64,000 bases of DNA from an uncultured Bacteroidales bacterium (GTDB lineage: Bacteria > Bacteroidota > Bacteroidia > Bacteroidales > UBA932), in contig CAJOKD010000008.1 in NCBI GenBank assembly GCA_905235085.1, positions 50,682-114,681 on the forward strand, written 5' to 3'. Below, piece by piece: positions 30,049 through 37,844 of the stretch. The position numbers were made by a program, and so were the translations under genes. The notes beneath the pieces were generated by a model, which was not told where the DNA came from, did not search any database, and saw only the letters and a list, made by a program, of their open reading frames with translations. Each line of letters opens with the position of its first letter. Position 1 is the first letter of the stretch.

Positions 30049-30719
30049 TACAGAAGTCTTTCCAGATCAGTCCGGAAGAACTGCCTGAAAAAGAGGTCTG
30101 GTTCGCGATGGGATACCGGGACTCTGTCCCCGAAGCCCGGATACGGGACTATGTGCTCGCCCTGCGAGACCGGCTCGTTCCCCAGGCTACCCTCCGTTAT
30201 ATGTACCAGGTTGTCGAGGCCGAGAAGCTTTCCTCCAGGAAAGTTCGTATGGGAGGGGAGACCTTCACTCCGGAAGGGATCATCTGTTCCTATCTGGAAG
30301 GTATGACTCACGCCTTGCTCTTCGTCGGTACTGCAGGATGGGAATACGACCGGGCGAAGGAAGAACTTAAGAGCGATGGAGATATAGTATCCGATTTCAT
30401 TGCGGATGCGATCGGTACAGTCCTGGCGGAAACTACTGTAGCCAGGATTGAAAGCGATTATGACGATCTCCGCACACTTTCGATGCCGTACAGTCCTGGA
30501 TACTGCAACTGGGACATCCGAGAGCAGCATATCCTCTTCTCCCTTTTCCCGGAGAAGCCTTGCGGGATCATTCTCTCCGATACTTCTCTTATGGCTCCGG
30601 AGAAGTCCGTCAGCGGCTTCTTCGCTATGGGGAAGGACCTTCAGCGCCAGCCCTATCATTGTCAAATATGCAAGAACACAAAATGTTACAAAAGAAGAAA
30701 CGCTTGGCTATCCCCATAA
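30045..30719 (+). CDS. Standalone vitamin-B12-dependent methionine synthase activation-domain protein
   Basis: YSPGYCNWDIREQHILFSLFPEKPCGIILSDTSLMAPEKSVSGFFAMG...CQICKNTKCYKRR. Confidence 0.87.
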   Translation: MIQKSFQISPEELPEKEVWFAMGYRDSVPEARIRDYVLALRDRLVPQATLRYMYQVVEAEKLSSRKVRMGGETFTPEGIICSYLEGMTHALLFVGTAGWEYDRAKEELKSDGDIVSDFIADAIGTVLAETTVARIESDYDDLRTLSMPYSPGYCNWDIREQHILFSLFPEKPCGIILSDTSLMAPEKSVSGFFAMGKDLQRQPYHCQICKNTKCYKRRNAWLSP

Positions 30720-31660
30720 TGACCCACCCGGGGATAGAGTTATGCGGCAGTACTGTCCTGAAAGCAGTGACTGACGGTCAGGTACACGCAGATGCCATAT
30801 GCGCACTTGAAGCTGAATTCCCGGCGGATGCGGTCACTGCCATTATGGACCTCACTGTCGAAGCGGAGGCCTTCGGAGCAGAGGTACGTTTCAGCGAAAA
30901 CGCTATACCGAACATCGTAGGCCGCCTGGTCACCGATGCCGATTCAGTTGCAGCTCTGGCTGTACCTTCTCTTGATGCAGGCAGGGTCAAAGAGTATCTG
31001 AAAGCGAACCGTATCGTCGCATCCCGCATCAAGGACAAGAAGGTTTTTGGGGGATGCATCGGTCCGTTTTCCCTTGCCGGCAGGCTGTTCGACCTGTCCG
31101 AACTTATGATGGCTATGTACATCGAGCCTGAAACGGTGACTATGCTCCTTGAAAAGTGTACGGCTTTCATTACTAGTTACATACAGGCGATGAAGGAAAC
31201 GGGTATCGATGGTGTCGTCCTTGCCGAACCTGCTGCCGGACTCGTATCCAATGACGATTGCTATTCATATTCGTCAGTTTATGTGCGCAGGATAGTCGAT
31301 GCGGTTCAGGATGAGAGCTTCTCCGTCATCCTGCATAATTGCGGTAATACCGGTCATTGCACGGACGCTATGATACGTTCAGGCGCCGCAGCCTTGCATT
31401 TCGGCAACCGGGCCGATATGGTCGAAGCCTTGCGCGTATGTCCTCCTGACCTTCCTGTCCTGGGCAATATCGATCCCGTCGGTATACTCCAGCAATCTTC
31501 TCCTGAAACAGTCTATTCCGCCGTCAGCGAGTTGCTTGACAAGACTTCCGGATACGCCAATTTCATTCTTTCGTCAGGATGCGATGTACCGCCCCGCACT
31601 CCTTTCGAGAACATAAAGGCATTCTATAAGGCTCTTGCCGAATACAATGAAAAGGATTGA
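30668..31660 (+). CDS. Second uroporphyrinogen-decarboxylase-family methyltransferase (MtbA-like)
   Basis: Starts MQEHKMLQKKKRLAIPIMTHPGIELCG; Zn-type motif ILHNCGNTGHC...FILSSGCDVPPRTPFENI. Confidence 0.87.
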   Translation: MQEHKMLQKKKRLAIPIMTHPGIELCGSTVLKAVTDGQVHADAICALEAEFPADAVTAIMDLTVEAEAFGAEVRFSENAIPNIVGRLVTDADSVAALAVPSLDAGRVKEYLKANRIVASRIKDKKVFGGCIGPFSLAGRLFDLSELMMAMYIEPETVTMLLEKCTAFITSYIQAMKETGIDGVVLAEPAAGLVSNDDCYSYSSVYVRRIVDAVQDESFSVILHNCGNTGHCTDAMIRSGAAALHFGNRADMVEALRVCPPDLPVLGNIDPVGILQQSSPETVYSAVSELLDKTSGYANFILSSGCDVPPRTPFENIKAFYKALAEYNEKD

Positions 31661-33110
31661 TTATGCATCTTCGATGACCTCCTTCAGGTGGTGGATGTGT
31701 GCGCTGCTCTTCTTTGCGACCACCATAAACTATCTGGACCGGCAGGTCCTCTCCCTGACTTACGAGGAGTTCATCAAGCCGGAATTCCACTGGACTGATG
31801 CAGAATATGGTACGGTGACAGGATTTTTCTCCCTCTTCTACGCGGTATGCTGCCTGTTCGCAGGCAAGTTCATAGATTGGATAGGAGTCAAGAGGGGATA
31901 TCTGATTTCGATCCTGGTATGGTCGACCGGCGCCTGCCTCCACGCTGCTACGGGATGGATGACAGTGTCCCTCACCGGGCTTGAGTCCGCCTCTGCTCTC
32001 AAGGCAGTCGAGGCCGGAAGCAATATCGCCCTTGCCGTCTCGGTGACATCGGTATATCTGTTTATGTTCTGCCGTGGAGTCCTGGCTCTTGGTGAAGCCG
32101 GCAATTTCCCATCGGCCATCAAGGTCACTGCGGAGTACTTCCCGAAGAAAGACCGAGCCTTCGCCACTACCATATTCAATGCAGGAGCTTCCGTGGGAGC
32201 CCTTGCTGCTCCTCTCTGTATTCCCGCCCTGGCAAAGTCCTATGGCTGGGAAATGGCCTTTATCATCATAGGTGCCATAGGTTTCATCTGGGTATTCTTC
32301 TGGATATTCCTCTATGACAAGCCTGAGGAAAGCAAGTATGTAAATGCAGGAGAACTCGAGTATATCCATCAGGATGATGCCGGAGATGAGGCAGGGGAGG
32401 CGGTCTCGGAAGCCGTCAAACCGATCCCTCTGCGTCAGTGCCTGCGCTACCGCCAGGCCTGGTGTGTCATACTCGGGAAATTCATCTCCGACTGCGTGTG
32501 GTGGTTCTTCCTGTTCTGGGCTCCATCGTATTTTGACACCCAGTTCGGCGCCAAAGCCAGTTCCACGATGGGGAAGCTGCTTCTGATCACGCTCTATGCC
32601 ATCTGCTCGATCCTTTCGATATTCGGAGGATATGTTCCTAAGTATTTCGTGGAGAAGAAAGGAATGCATCATTATGATGCCAGGATGAGGGCGATGTTCA
32701 TATTCGCGCTGTTCCCGTTGTTCTCATTGCTTGCTCAGCCTCTTGGAGCAAGCTTCAATTCGCCGTGGTGGCCTGCTGTCCTGATCGGTCTGGCAGCTGC
32801 GGGACACTCCGCCTGGGCGGCCAACCAGTACAGCGTAATCTCCGACTTGTTTCCTAAGAGTACCATCGCTACAATGACAGGACTCAGTTCGCTTGCCGGG
32901 GGAATATCCACGATGGCTCTTCAGAAAATAGCGGGAAACCTATTCACTTATGCAGAAGGAGCCGGAAGTGCGTTCCGTTTCCTCGGATTCGAAGGCAAAC
33001 CGGCAGGTTATTTCGTAATCTTCTGTTACTGTGGGCTCGCATACCTCCTGTCCTGGGTGGTTATGAAGTCCCTTGTCCCGAAATACAATCCTGTCGTTTA
33101 CACGGAATAA
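31647..33110 (+). CDS. MFS transporter, anion:cation symporter (hexuronate/ExuT-like) family
   Basis: WWMCALLFFATTINYLDRQVLSLTYEEFIKPEFHWTDAEYGTVTGFFSLFYAVCCLFAGKFIDWIGVKRGY; about 12 TM. Confidence 0.86.
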   Translation: MKRIDYASSMTSFRWWMCALLFFATTINYLDRQVLSLTYEEFIKPEFHWTDAEYGTVTGFFSLFYAVCCLFAGKFIDWIGVKRGYLISILVWSTGACLHAATGWMTVSLTGLESASALKAVEAGSNIALAVSVTSVYLFMFCRGVLALGEAGNFPSAIKVTAEYFPKKDRAFATTIFNAGASVGALAAPLCIPALAKSYGWEMAFIIIGAIGFIWVFFWIFLYDKPEESKYVNAGELEYIHQDDAGDEAGEAVSEAVKPIPLRQCLRYRQAWCVILGKFISDCVWWFFLFWAPSYFDTQFGAKASSTMGKLLLITLYAICSILSIFGGYVPKYFVEKKGMHHYDARMRAMFIFALFPLFSLLAQPLGASFNSPWWPAVLIGLAAAGHSAWAANQYSVISDLFPKSTIATMTGLSSLAGGISTMALQKIAGNLFTYAEGAGSAFRFLGFEGKPAGYFVIFCYCGLAYLLSWVVMKSLVPKYNPVVYTE

Positions 33111-33112
33111 GG

Positions 33113-33757
33113 TCATACGAGCTCGAGGAGTTCCGAGATGTCGTCTATGATTTTATCCGCTCCTGCTTCTGCCAGGGCTTCGCGGAAAGAATTGCCGTAG
33201 GTTACTCCGACGGTAGAGGTCCCTGCCCTGCGTCCCATTATTATATCCACAGGCATATCTCCTACGACAAGACTCTCTTCCGGAGGAATGCCCAGCTCGC
33301 GCATTGTCTTCAGGACAGGTTCCGGATCCGGTTTTGCCTTCTCCACGCTGTCAGCGCCCAGAACGTATGAAATGCAATCCTCGACCGACATATCGTGCAG
33401 GAATCCTCGCAAAGACACCGACTGGCGTGATGAAGCGACGGAGAGGATATAACCTCTTTCCTTCAGCAGGTTCAATGTCTCCTTCACATTCGGGAACAAC
33501 TTGGGTACCATCTTCTTGCGGTTCCGCTCGAAAAGAACCCTGTACACGTCGGCGCATCGGAGTATGTCTCTTTCAGTCAGTCCCGGGAATAGTTCCCTGA
33601 ATCCGTCTTCAAGGGTGATGCCGATTGTCGCAGTTATCGCTTCTTCTCCGGCAACGGGATAACCGAGGACACGCATCGTCTCCTGCATTGTCGTGATTAT
33701 ATTGGCACGCGTGTCGCCTAGTGTGCCGTCGAAGTCGAATATGATCAGTTTTATCAT
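33113..33757 (-). CDS. HAD-family hydrolase (phosphoglycolate-phosphatase-like)
   Basis: IIFDFDGTLGDTRANI...LSVASSRQS...KPDPEPVLKTM...VVGDMPVDIIMGRRAG. Confidence 0.9.
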   Translation of the reverse strand: MIKLIIFDFDGTLGDTRANIITTMQETMRVLGYPVAGEEAITATIGITLEDGFRELFPGLTERDILRCADVYRVLFERNRKKMVPKLFPNVKETLNLLKERGYILSVASSRQSVSLRGFLHDMSVEDCISYVLGADSVEKAKPDPEPVLKTMRELGIPPEESLVVGDMPVDIIMGRRAGTSTVGVTYGNSFREALAEAGADKIIDDISELLELV

Positions 33758-34299
33758 TGTATTTCAGTCAGTTCGCCGGTTACCGAATCGATTATGAAGC
33801 CGCGCACGGTGACATCTTCCGGAACAAGCGGATGATCTTTTATCGACTTGACCGTCTTCCTTACGGAGGCAACCGTATCGTGGAATCCCTCCAGCCAGCT
33901 TCCGATGCCCCTGGCCTCCCATTCTACCAGTGTCTCCAGGGATATTCCCCTTTCCAGCATATGTGGCTTGAATTCTTCATAACTCATATGGCACGCACCG
34001 CAGGTCGAGTGATGTATGACCATCACATCTTGCACGCCGAGTTCGTAAATCGCGACCAGAAGGGATCGTATCGCCGAGTCTGTTTCTGACAGTATGAGTC
34101 CGCCGGCATTCTTTATGACCTTGGCGTCGCCGTTGCGGAGCCCCAAGGCCTTCATAAGAAGCTCGGTGAGGCGGGTGTCCATACAGGTGAGGATGGCCAG
34201 CCTCTTGGCCGGGAACTTGTCAGTGACGTAGGGTTCGTATGCCTTTGAGGCCACGAAGCGCTTGTTGTATTCCAGGATTTCTTCAACCATATCAAACAA
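33754..34299 (-). CDS. Beta-class carbonic anhydrase
   Basis: LAILTCMDTRLTELLMKALGLRNGDAKVIKNAGG...VMVIHHSTCGACHMSYEEF. Confidence 0.92.
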   Translation of the reverse strand: MFDMVEEILEYNKRFVASKAYEPYVTDKFPAKRLAILTCMDTRLTELLMKALGLRNGDAKVIKNAGGLILSETDSAIRSLLVAIYELGVQDVMVIHHSTCGACHMSYEEFKPHMLERGISLETLVEWEARGIGSWLEGFHDTVASVRKTVKSIKDHPLVPEDVTVRGFIIDSVTGELTEIQ

Positions 34300-34322
34300 A
34301 TGTCAACTCTTTCGTATTGTTA

Positions 34323-35033
34323 TCATCTGGCCATATAGCGTTTCCGTTCATTTTCGGGAAACTTTTCGATGGCGTACCTCAGCATAGTCCGTGGCATTTT
34401 GCGGCAGCGGGGCTCCAGCCAGGCAACGAGAGCGGTCTTGTCACGCTTCCCGGCTTCCCTGAGCAGCCAGCCTACGGCCTTATGGATCAAGTCGTGAGGG
34501 TGGTTCAGAAAGATATCGGCGATTGCGAACGTATCTGCTGTCTGTCCCTTCCGAATGAAGGCCATCGTGCTCACTATCCCTATCCTTTGTTCCCAGATTG
34601 TCTTCCCATTGCTGGCGAGTTCATACAGGATGGACCTGTCCTTATCCATGAGCCATTCCCCGAGCAGGGAATAGCAGGACAGGTCGACCAGGTCCCAGTT
34701 GTTGATCGCTTGGGTATGTGAGAGATAGAAATCGATGCAATCCTTCCTGGACACCCCGGTCTTTGCCGAATGTTTGAATATCTCCACCAAGGTGAGCAGG
34801 GCGGCAAGGCGGACTTCGTGATATTCGCTGGAGAGGCATTCCTCCAGTTCGGGGAAGCCGGCAGAGCGCCAGCAATCTTTCACGACGGACCTTGTCACCG
34901 GGACCTTGATTCCAAGGAACTTGTCACCTTCTCCGTATTGGCCTTTGCCGGTTTTGAAGAAGCGTGAAAGGCCTTCCACCTGAGAGGGGTCGGCCGAGTC
35001 TAGCATATGTTTCAGAAGTATATTGTCGTTCAC
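34323..35033 (-). CDS. DNA alkylation repair protein (AlkD-like HEAT repeat)
   Basis: GVSRKDCIDFYLSHTQAINNWDLVDLSCYSLLGEWL...WEQRIGIVSTMAFIRKG...LIHKAVGWLLREAGKRD. Confidence 0.92.
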   Translation of the reverse strand: MNDNILLKHMLDSADPSQVEGLSRFFKTGKGQYGEGDKFLGIKVPVTRSVVKDCWRSAGFPELEECLSSEYHEVRLAALLTLVEIFKHSAKTGVSRKDCIDFYLSHTQAINNWDLVDLSCYSLLGEWLMDKDRSILYELASNGKTIWEQRIGIVSTMAFIRKGQTADTFAIADIFLNHPHDLIHKAVGWLLREAGKRDKTALVAWLEPRCRKMPRTMLRYAIEKFPENERKRYMAR

Positions 35034-35103
35034 GTTGCTAAGTTAGTGAAATTATCTGGCATTATCTTGGTATAAGTCCTGTCGGACCATAAGACTGATC
35101 AAG

Positions 35104-35439
35104 ATGAAACGGATGAATGGATTATCGTTCGCACTGGCCGTAGCTGCGGTTGCCCTGTGCGCTTCCACCTGCGAGAAAATGGAACCGGGCGACTATCGCG
35201 ACCATCTCGGCAACAAGATAAACCTGCTGGGAGGCTGGATCCTTTCGGAGGTACAGTACAAGACCGCCGGGATAATTGAATCCCGCGGGGTCGACGCCCA
35301 GTCTGTAATGGAGTTTGCAGGCGATGGACTCGGGTACACGAAGAGCTTCTCCGGGGCTGTCGAAGGAGTCGTCTCCGTCGAACGGGACCGGATATACCAT
35401 CTGATAGACCCGGTCAAGCCTCGGCTCGAAGTAAAGTGA
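35104..35439 (+). CDS. Small secreted/lipoprotein of unknown function
   Basis: MKRMNGLSFALAVAAVALCASTCEKMEPG signal; no family recognised. Confidence 0.5.
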   Translation: MKRMNGLSFALAVAAVALCASTCEKMEPGDYRDHLGNKINLLGGWILSEVQYKTAGIIESRGVDAQSVMEFAGDGLGYTKSFSGAVEGVVSVERDRIYHLIDPVKPRLEVK

Positions 35440-35486
35440 TTGTCGCTGCCATTATTCCCTTGCATGTATGGCCCATTGCAGTGACG

Positions 35487-36692
35487 CTATAGTTTATTCC
35501 TGTATAGGTAATATTCGTGTACCAGGCTGCGGTAGCCAAGGGATTTCAAGTCCTTGTACCGCAGCCGGTAATTTGCTTTATTATGCCTGCCCGTCGAAAG
35601 GAACCGTATATATTGCTGCAGGTACCGGTCTATTTCTCTTAGGCCTTCTGTCCTGTTGATGACGGGGAAGAACCACCTGGACCAGCTCAGCGAATCGGGA
35701 TCCTCGCTTTCGAACAGTTTTCCGTTGAACTTCCTTATCAATGCTCCGGCGGCCTTGCCGGTATCGATGCCCTTGATGCTGCTCCAACGGTGGAGAGAGC
35801 GTGCAGCACGCCGGATCTTGCCCTTCATCTTGCTCCGCACCGCCGTCGATATGTCAATTGCCTCTCCCAGGCACCTGAAGCCCAGGAATTCAAAGGGTTC
35901 GTCCGGAGGGTAAATCCTTTCCTTGTCGGGATTGACCTCCAATCCGTATTCCTTCAGATAACCGAGCAAGGCGGCCTTGTGGACTTCCAGTTCTTCCTTG
36001 TCGGGAGCGAATAGGATGATGTCGTCCGAATATCTGGCATATACTACTCCGGCTTCCTCGAAATGCCGGTCCACCTCCATCAAGTACACATCGGCCAGGA
36101 ACGGGGATGTCGGCGTACCCGCCATCACACCTCTGTTTTCCTGGATTATCTTTCCGTCGGAAAGTGCCCTACCATCGGTCAGTATCCTCTCGAAGAAAGC
36201 ATAGAGAGGCGGGTCGTCCGCCAGCATTTCCTTGAGTATTGGGAGAAGTTTGGGGATTGAAATGGAATTGAAGTAATCGTGGATGTCGAGTTTGTAGGCC
36301 CACATATTCCTGCCGCGCAGTTCTTTACGCAGACGGAATATAGCATCGCTGGCCTTGATCCCGCGGCGGAAAGAATAGCAGTTGGGGGAAAACCGGTCAT
36401 CGTAGCGATAAAGGAGGAAAGCCATCAGCTTGAGGACTTTTGTCTCGTCGGGAGGGAAGCAGTATATCGTCCGTTTCTTTCCCGTCCCCATCTTGTTTAT
36501 CTGCTTCTTTTCCGGGATGCCCAGACCTTCGCCGCTCAAGATGTCACGTACGGCAGGGATATATCTCTCATTACCGACCCAGTCGTCCGCATCACTGAAC
36601 ATAGGCCAGTTGAAACGACCTTTAACCAGGCGGTGAGCGAGGAATTCCTCCCAAACCGCCTGGCTGTCGAGCTGAAAGATAATGCTTTGCAT
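35487..36692 (-). CDS. Standalone reverse transcriptase (RNA-directed DNA polymerase), group not resolved
   Basis: AYKLDIHDYFNSI (RT3), GVMAGTPTSPFLADVYLMEVD (RT4), VYARYSDDIILFA (RT5 YSDD), EVNPDKERIYPPDEPFEFLGFR (RT6/7), C-terminal thumb-like region. Confidence 0.92.
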   Translation of the reverse strand: MQSIIFQLDSQAVWEEFLAHRLVKGRFNWPMFSDADDWVGNERYIPAVRDILSGEGLGIPEKKQINKMGTGKKRTIYCFPPDETKVLKLMAFLLYRYDDRFSPNCYSFRRGIKASDAIFRLRKELRGRNMWAYKLDIHDYFNSISIPKLLPILKEMLADDPPLYAFFERILTDGRALSDGKIIQENRGVMAGTPTSPFLADVYLMEVDRHFEEAGVVYARYSDDIILFAPDKEELEVHKAALLGYLKEYGLEVNPDKERIYPPDEPFEFLGFRCLGEAIDISTAVRSKMKGKIRRAARSLHRWSSIKGIDTGKAAGALIRKFNGKLFESEDPDSLSWSRWFFPVINRTEGLREIDRYLQQYIRFLSTGRHNKANYRLRYKDLKSLGYRSLVHEYYLYRNKL

Positions 36693-36701
36693 AAAGAAAA
36701 G

Positions 36702-36831
36702 AAAAAGGGGAATGATTTTGAATCAGCAAAATTGCTGATCACCGGACGGGGACATCATCCTGCCGCCTGCAAGGCATTGTTATGGTGATGCTGCGTCCTT
36801 CGCAGGCGCAACTGTGTTGCATCCCCTTTTT
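36702..36831 (-). ncRNA. Candidate structured non-coding RNA upstream of the reverse transcriptase
   Basis: Ends form an inverted repeat (aaaaaggggaatg 36702-36714 / catccccttttt 36820-36831); internal hairpins at 36723-36738, 36791-36805 and 36808-36820; lies in the 146-bp gap between two co-directional genes. Confidence 0.5.
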
Positions 36832-36838
36832 CAGATTG

Positions 36839-37351
36839 CTATCCCAGAAACCTGTGGATGCGGCTTGCTACATATCCGCGTTCGTTCGGCATCTGAGTGT
36901 AGAAGTTGATGTAAGGAATGCCGATCTTCTTGGCATACATCCTGGCTATCAGGTACTTCACATTCGCATCGTGGCTGTGACCGCTTCCCAGCATCACGAC
37001 TCCCTTGGGTGATTCACCCTGGAACAGGACGAAGGAATATGGCTCTCCCCATTCTGCCTTGTAAACCTGGAGCGGACGGGATCTGTAGAGTTTGGCCTCA
37101 TCGGCGGCGTTGCCGGCGAGTTCGGTTACTGGCACATTCTCGCGTACCTCATATCCGGGGCACTCCGACTGGATGATGCCGCGGAAATAGTCGCGCCACT
37201 CCACGGCGGTTTTCTCCTGGACAGGAGCCGAATCGTAGGAAGGGGAGTACGAAGGCTTAGGCTTGGCCTCGGACTCTTGCTTGGTGGCCAGCTCCTGGGC
37301 AACGGATGCTACTTTGCCGGCAATCTCGAACAAATTCTTTAATAGGCTCAT
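36839..37351 (-). CDS. Conserved hypothetical protein
   Basis: Soluble 170 aa; KAEWGEPYSFVLFQGESPKGVVMLGSGHSHDANVKYLIARMYAKKIGIPYINFYTQMPNERGYVASRIHRFL; family not recognised with certainty. Confidence 0.6.
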   Translation of the reverse strand: MSLLKNLFEIAGKVASVAQELATKQESEAKPKPSYSPSYDSAPVQEKTAVEWRDYFRGIIQSECPGYEVRENVPVTELAGNAADEAKLYRSRPLQVYKAEWGEPYSFVLFQGESPKGVVMLGSGHSHDANVKYLIARMYAKKIGIPYINFYTQMPNERGYVASRIHRFLG

Positions 37352-37407
37352 AGTGCATTGTTATTCAATGCTATAAAAATACGAATAGTTTTCTCAAATG
37401 CAAGCGT

Positions 37408-37833
37408 CTACAGCGATTTCCCGAAAAAGAAAAACCACGCCGCTCGCTTGGCGGGAACCCCGTCTACGTGGCCGATTGTCCTGTAAGACGCATCCTGAAT
37501 TGTTCCGCCGGACTTCACATAGCCTATCGTCCTGTATCCTGAATCCTGTACGGTGCCATTGCCCTTTATGTATCCCAGGGTGCGGTATGACGCATCCTGT
37601 ACGGTTCCGTCGCCCTTGAGGTATCCGATGGTCCGGTAAGACGAGTCCTGTATCCTTCCGTCAGCATTGAAATAACCCACGGTCCTGTAAGAGCCGTCTT
37701 GAATTGTGCCGTCCGACTTGATATATCCGACAGTCCTGTATCCCGAGTCCGTGATACGCTGGGCGTGGATCGCGGTTCCTGCAACGAGGAAACAGAGCAC
37801 GAAGAATATGCCCGATATGAACTTATTCATCAC
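37408..37833 (-). CDS. Secreted repeat protein with six 17-aa repeats
   Basis: Signal peptide then repeats (TIQDGSYRTVGYFNADG, RIQDSSYRTIGYLKGDG, TVQDASYRTLGYIKGNG, TVQDSGYRTIGYVKSGG, ...). Confidence 0.8.
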   Translation of the reverse strand: MMNKFISGIFFVLCFLVAGTAIHAQRITDSGYRTVGYIKSDGTIQDGSYRTVGYFNADGRIQDSSYRTIGYLKGDGTVQDASYRTLGYIKGNGTVQDSGYRTIGYVKSGGTIQDASYRTIGHVDGVPAKRAAWFFFFGKSL

Positions 37834-37844
37834 AATGAAGATTT

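Noticed and set aside
31563-32672. 369-aa ORF antisense to the MFS transporter
   Set aside because: Shadow ORF; the plus-strand MFS protein has clear family motifs and operon continuity, the antisense protein has none.
35487-36692. Group II intron maturase
   Set aside because: No maturase X or HNH endonuclease extension recognised; no intron domain V-like structure noticed downstream.
36702-36714. Plain rho-independent terminator of the upstream gene
   Set aside because: The arms are about 105 nt apart with several hairpins between them; a short terminator stem-loop is not the simplest reading, though transcription attenuation cannot be excluded.
35487-37833. Diversity-generating retroelement (RT plus template/variable repeat)
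   Set aside because: RT lacks the DGR-type motif 4 (GxxxSQ); no near-repeat of the leader with A-specific mismatches was seen in neighbouring genes; no C-type-lectin target.
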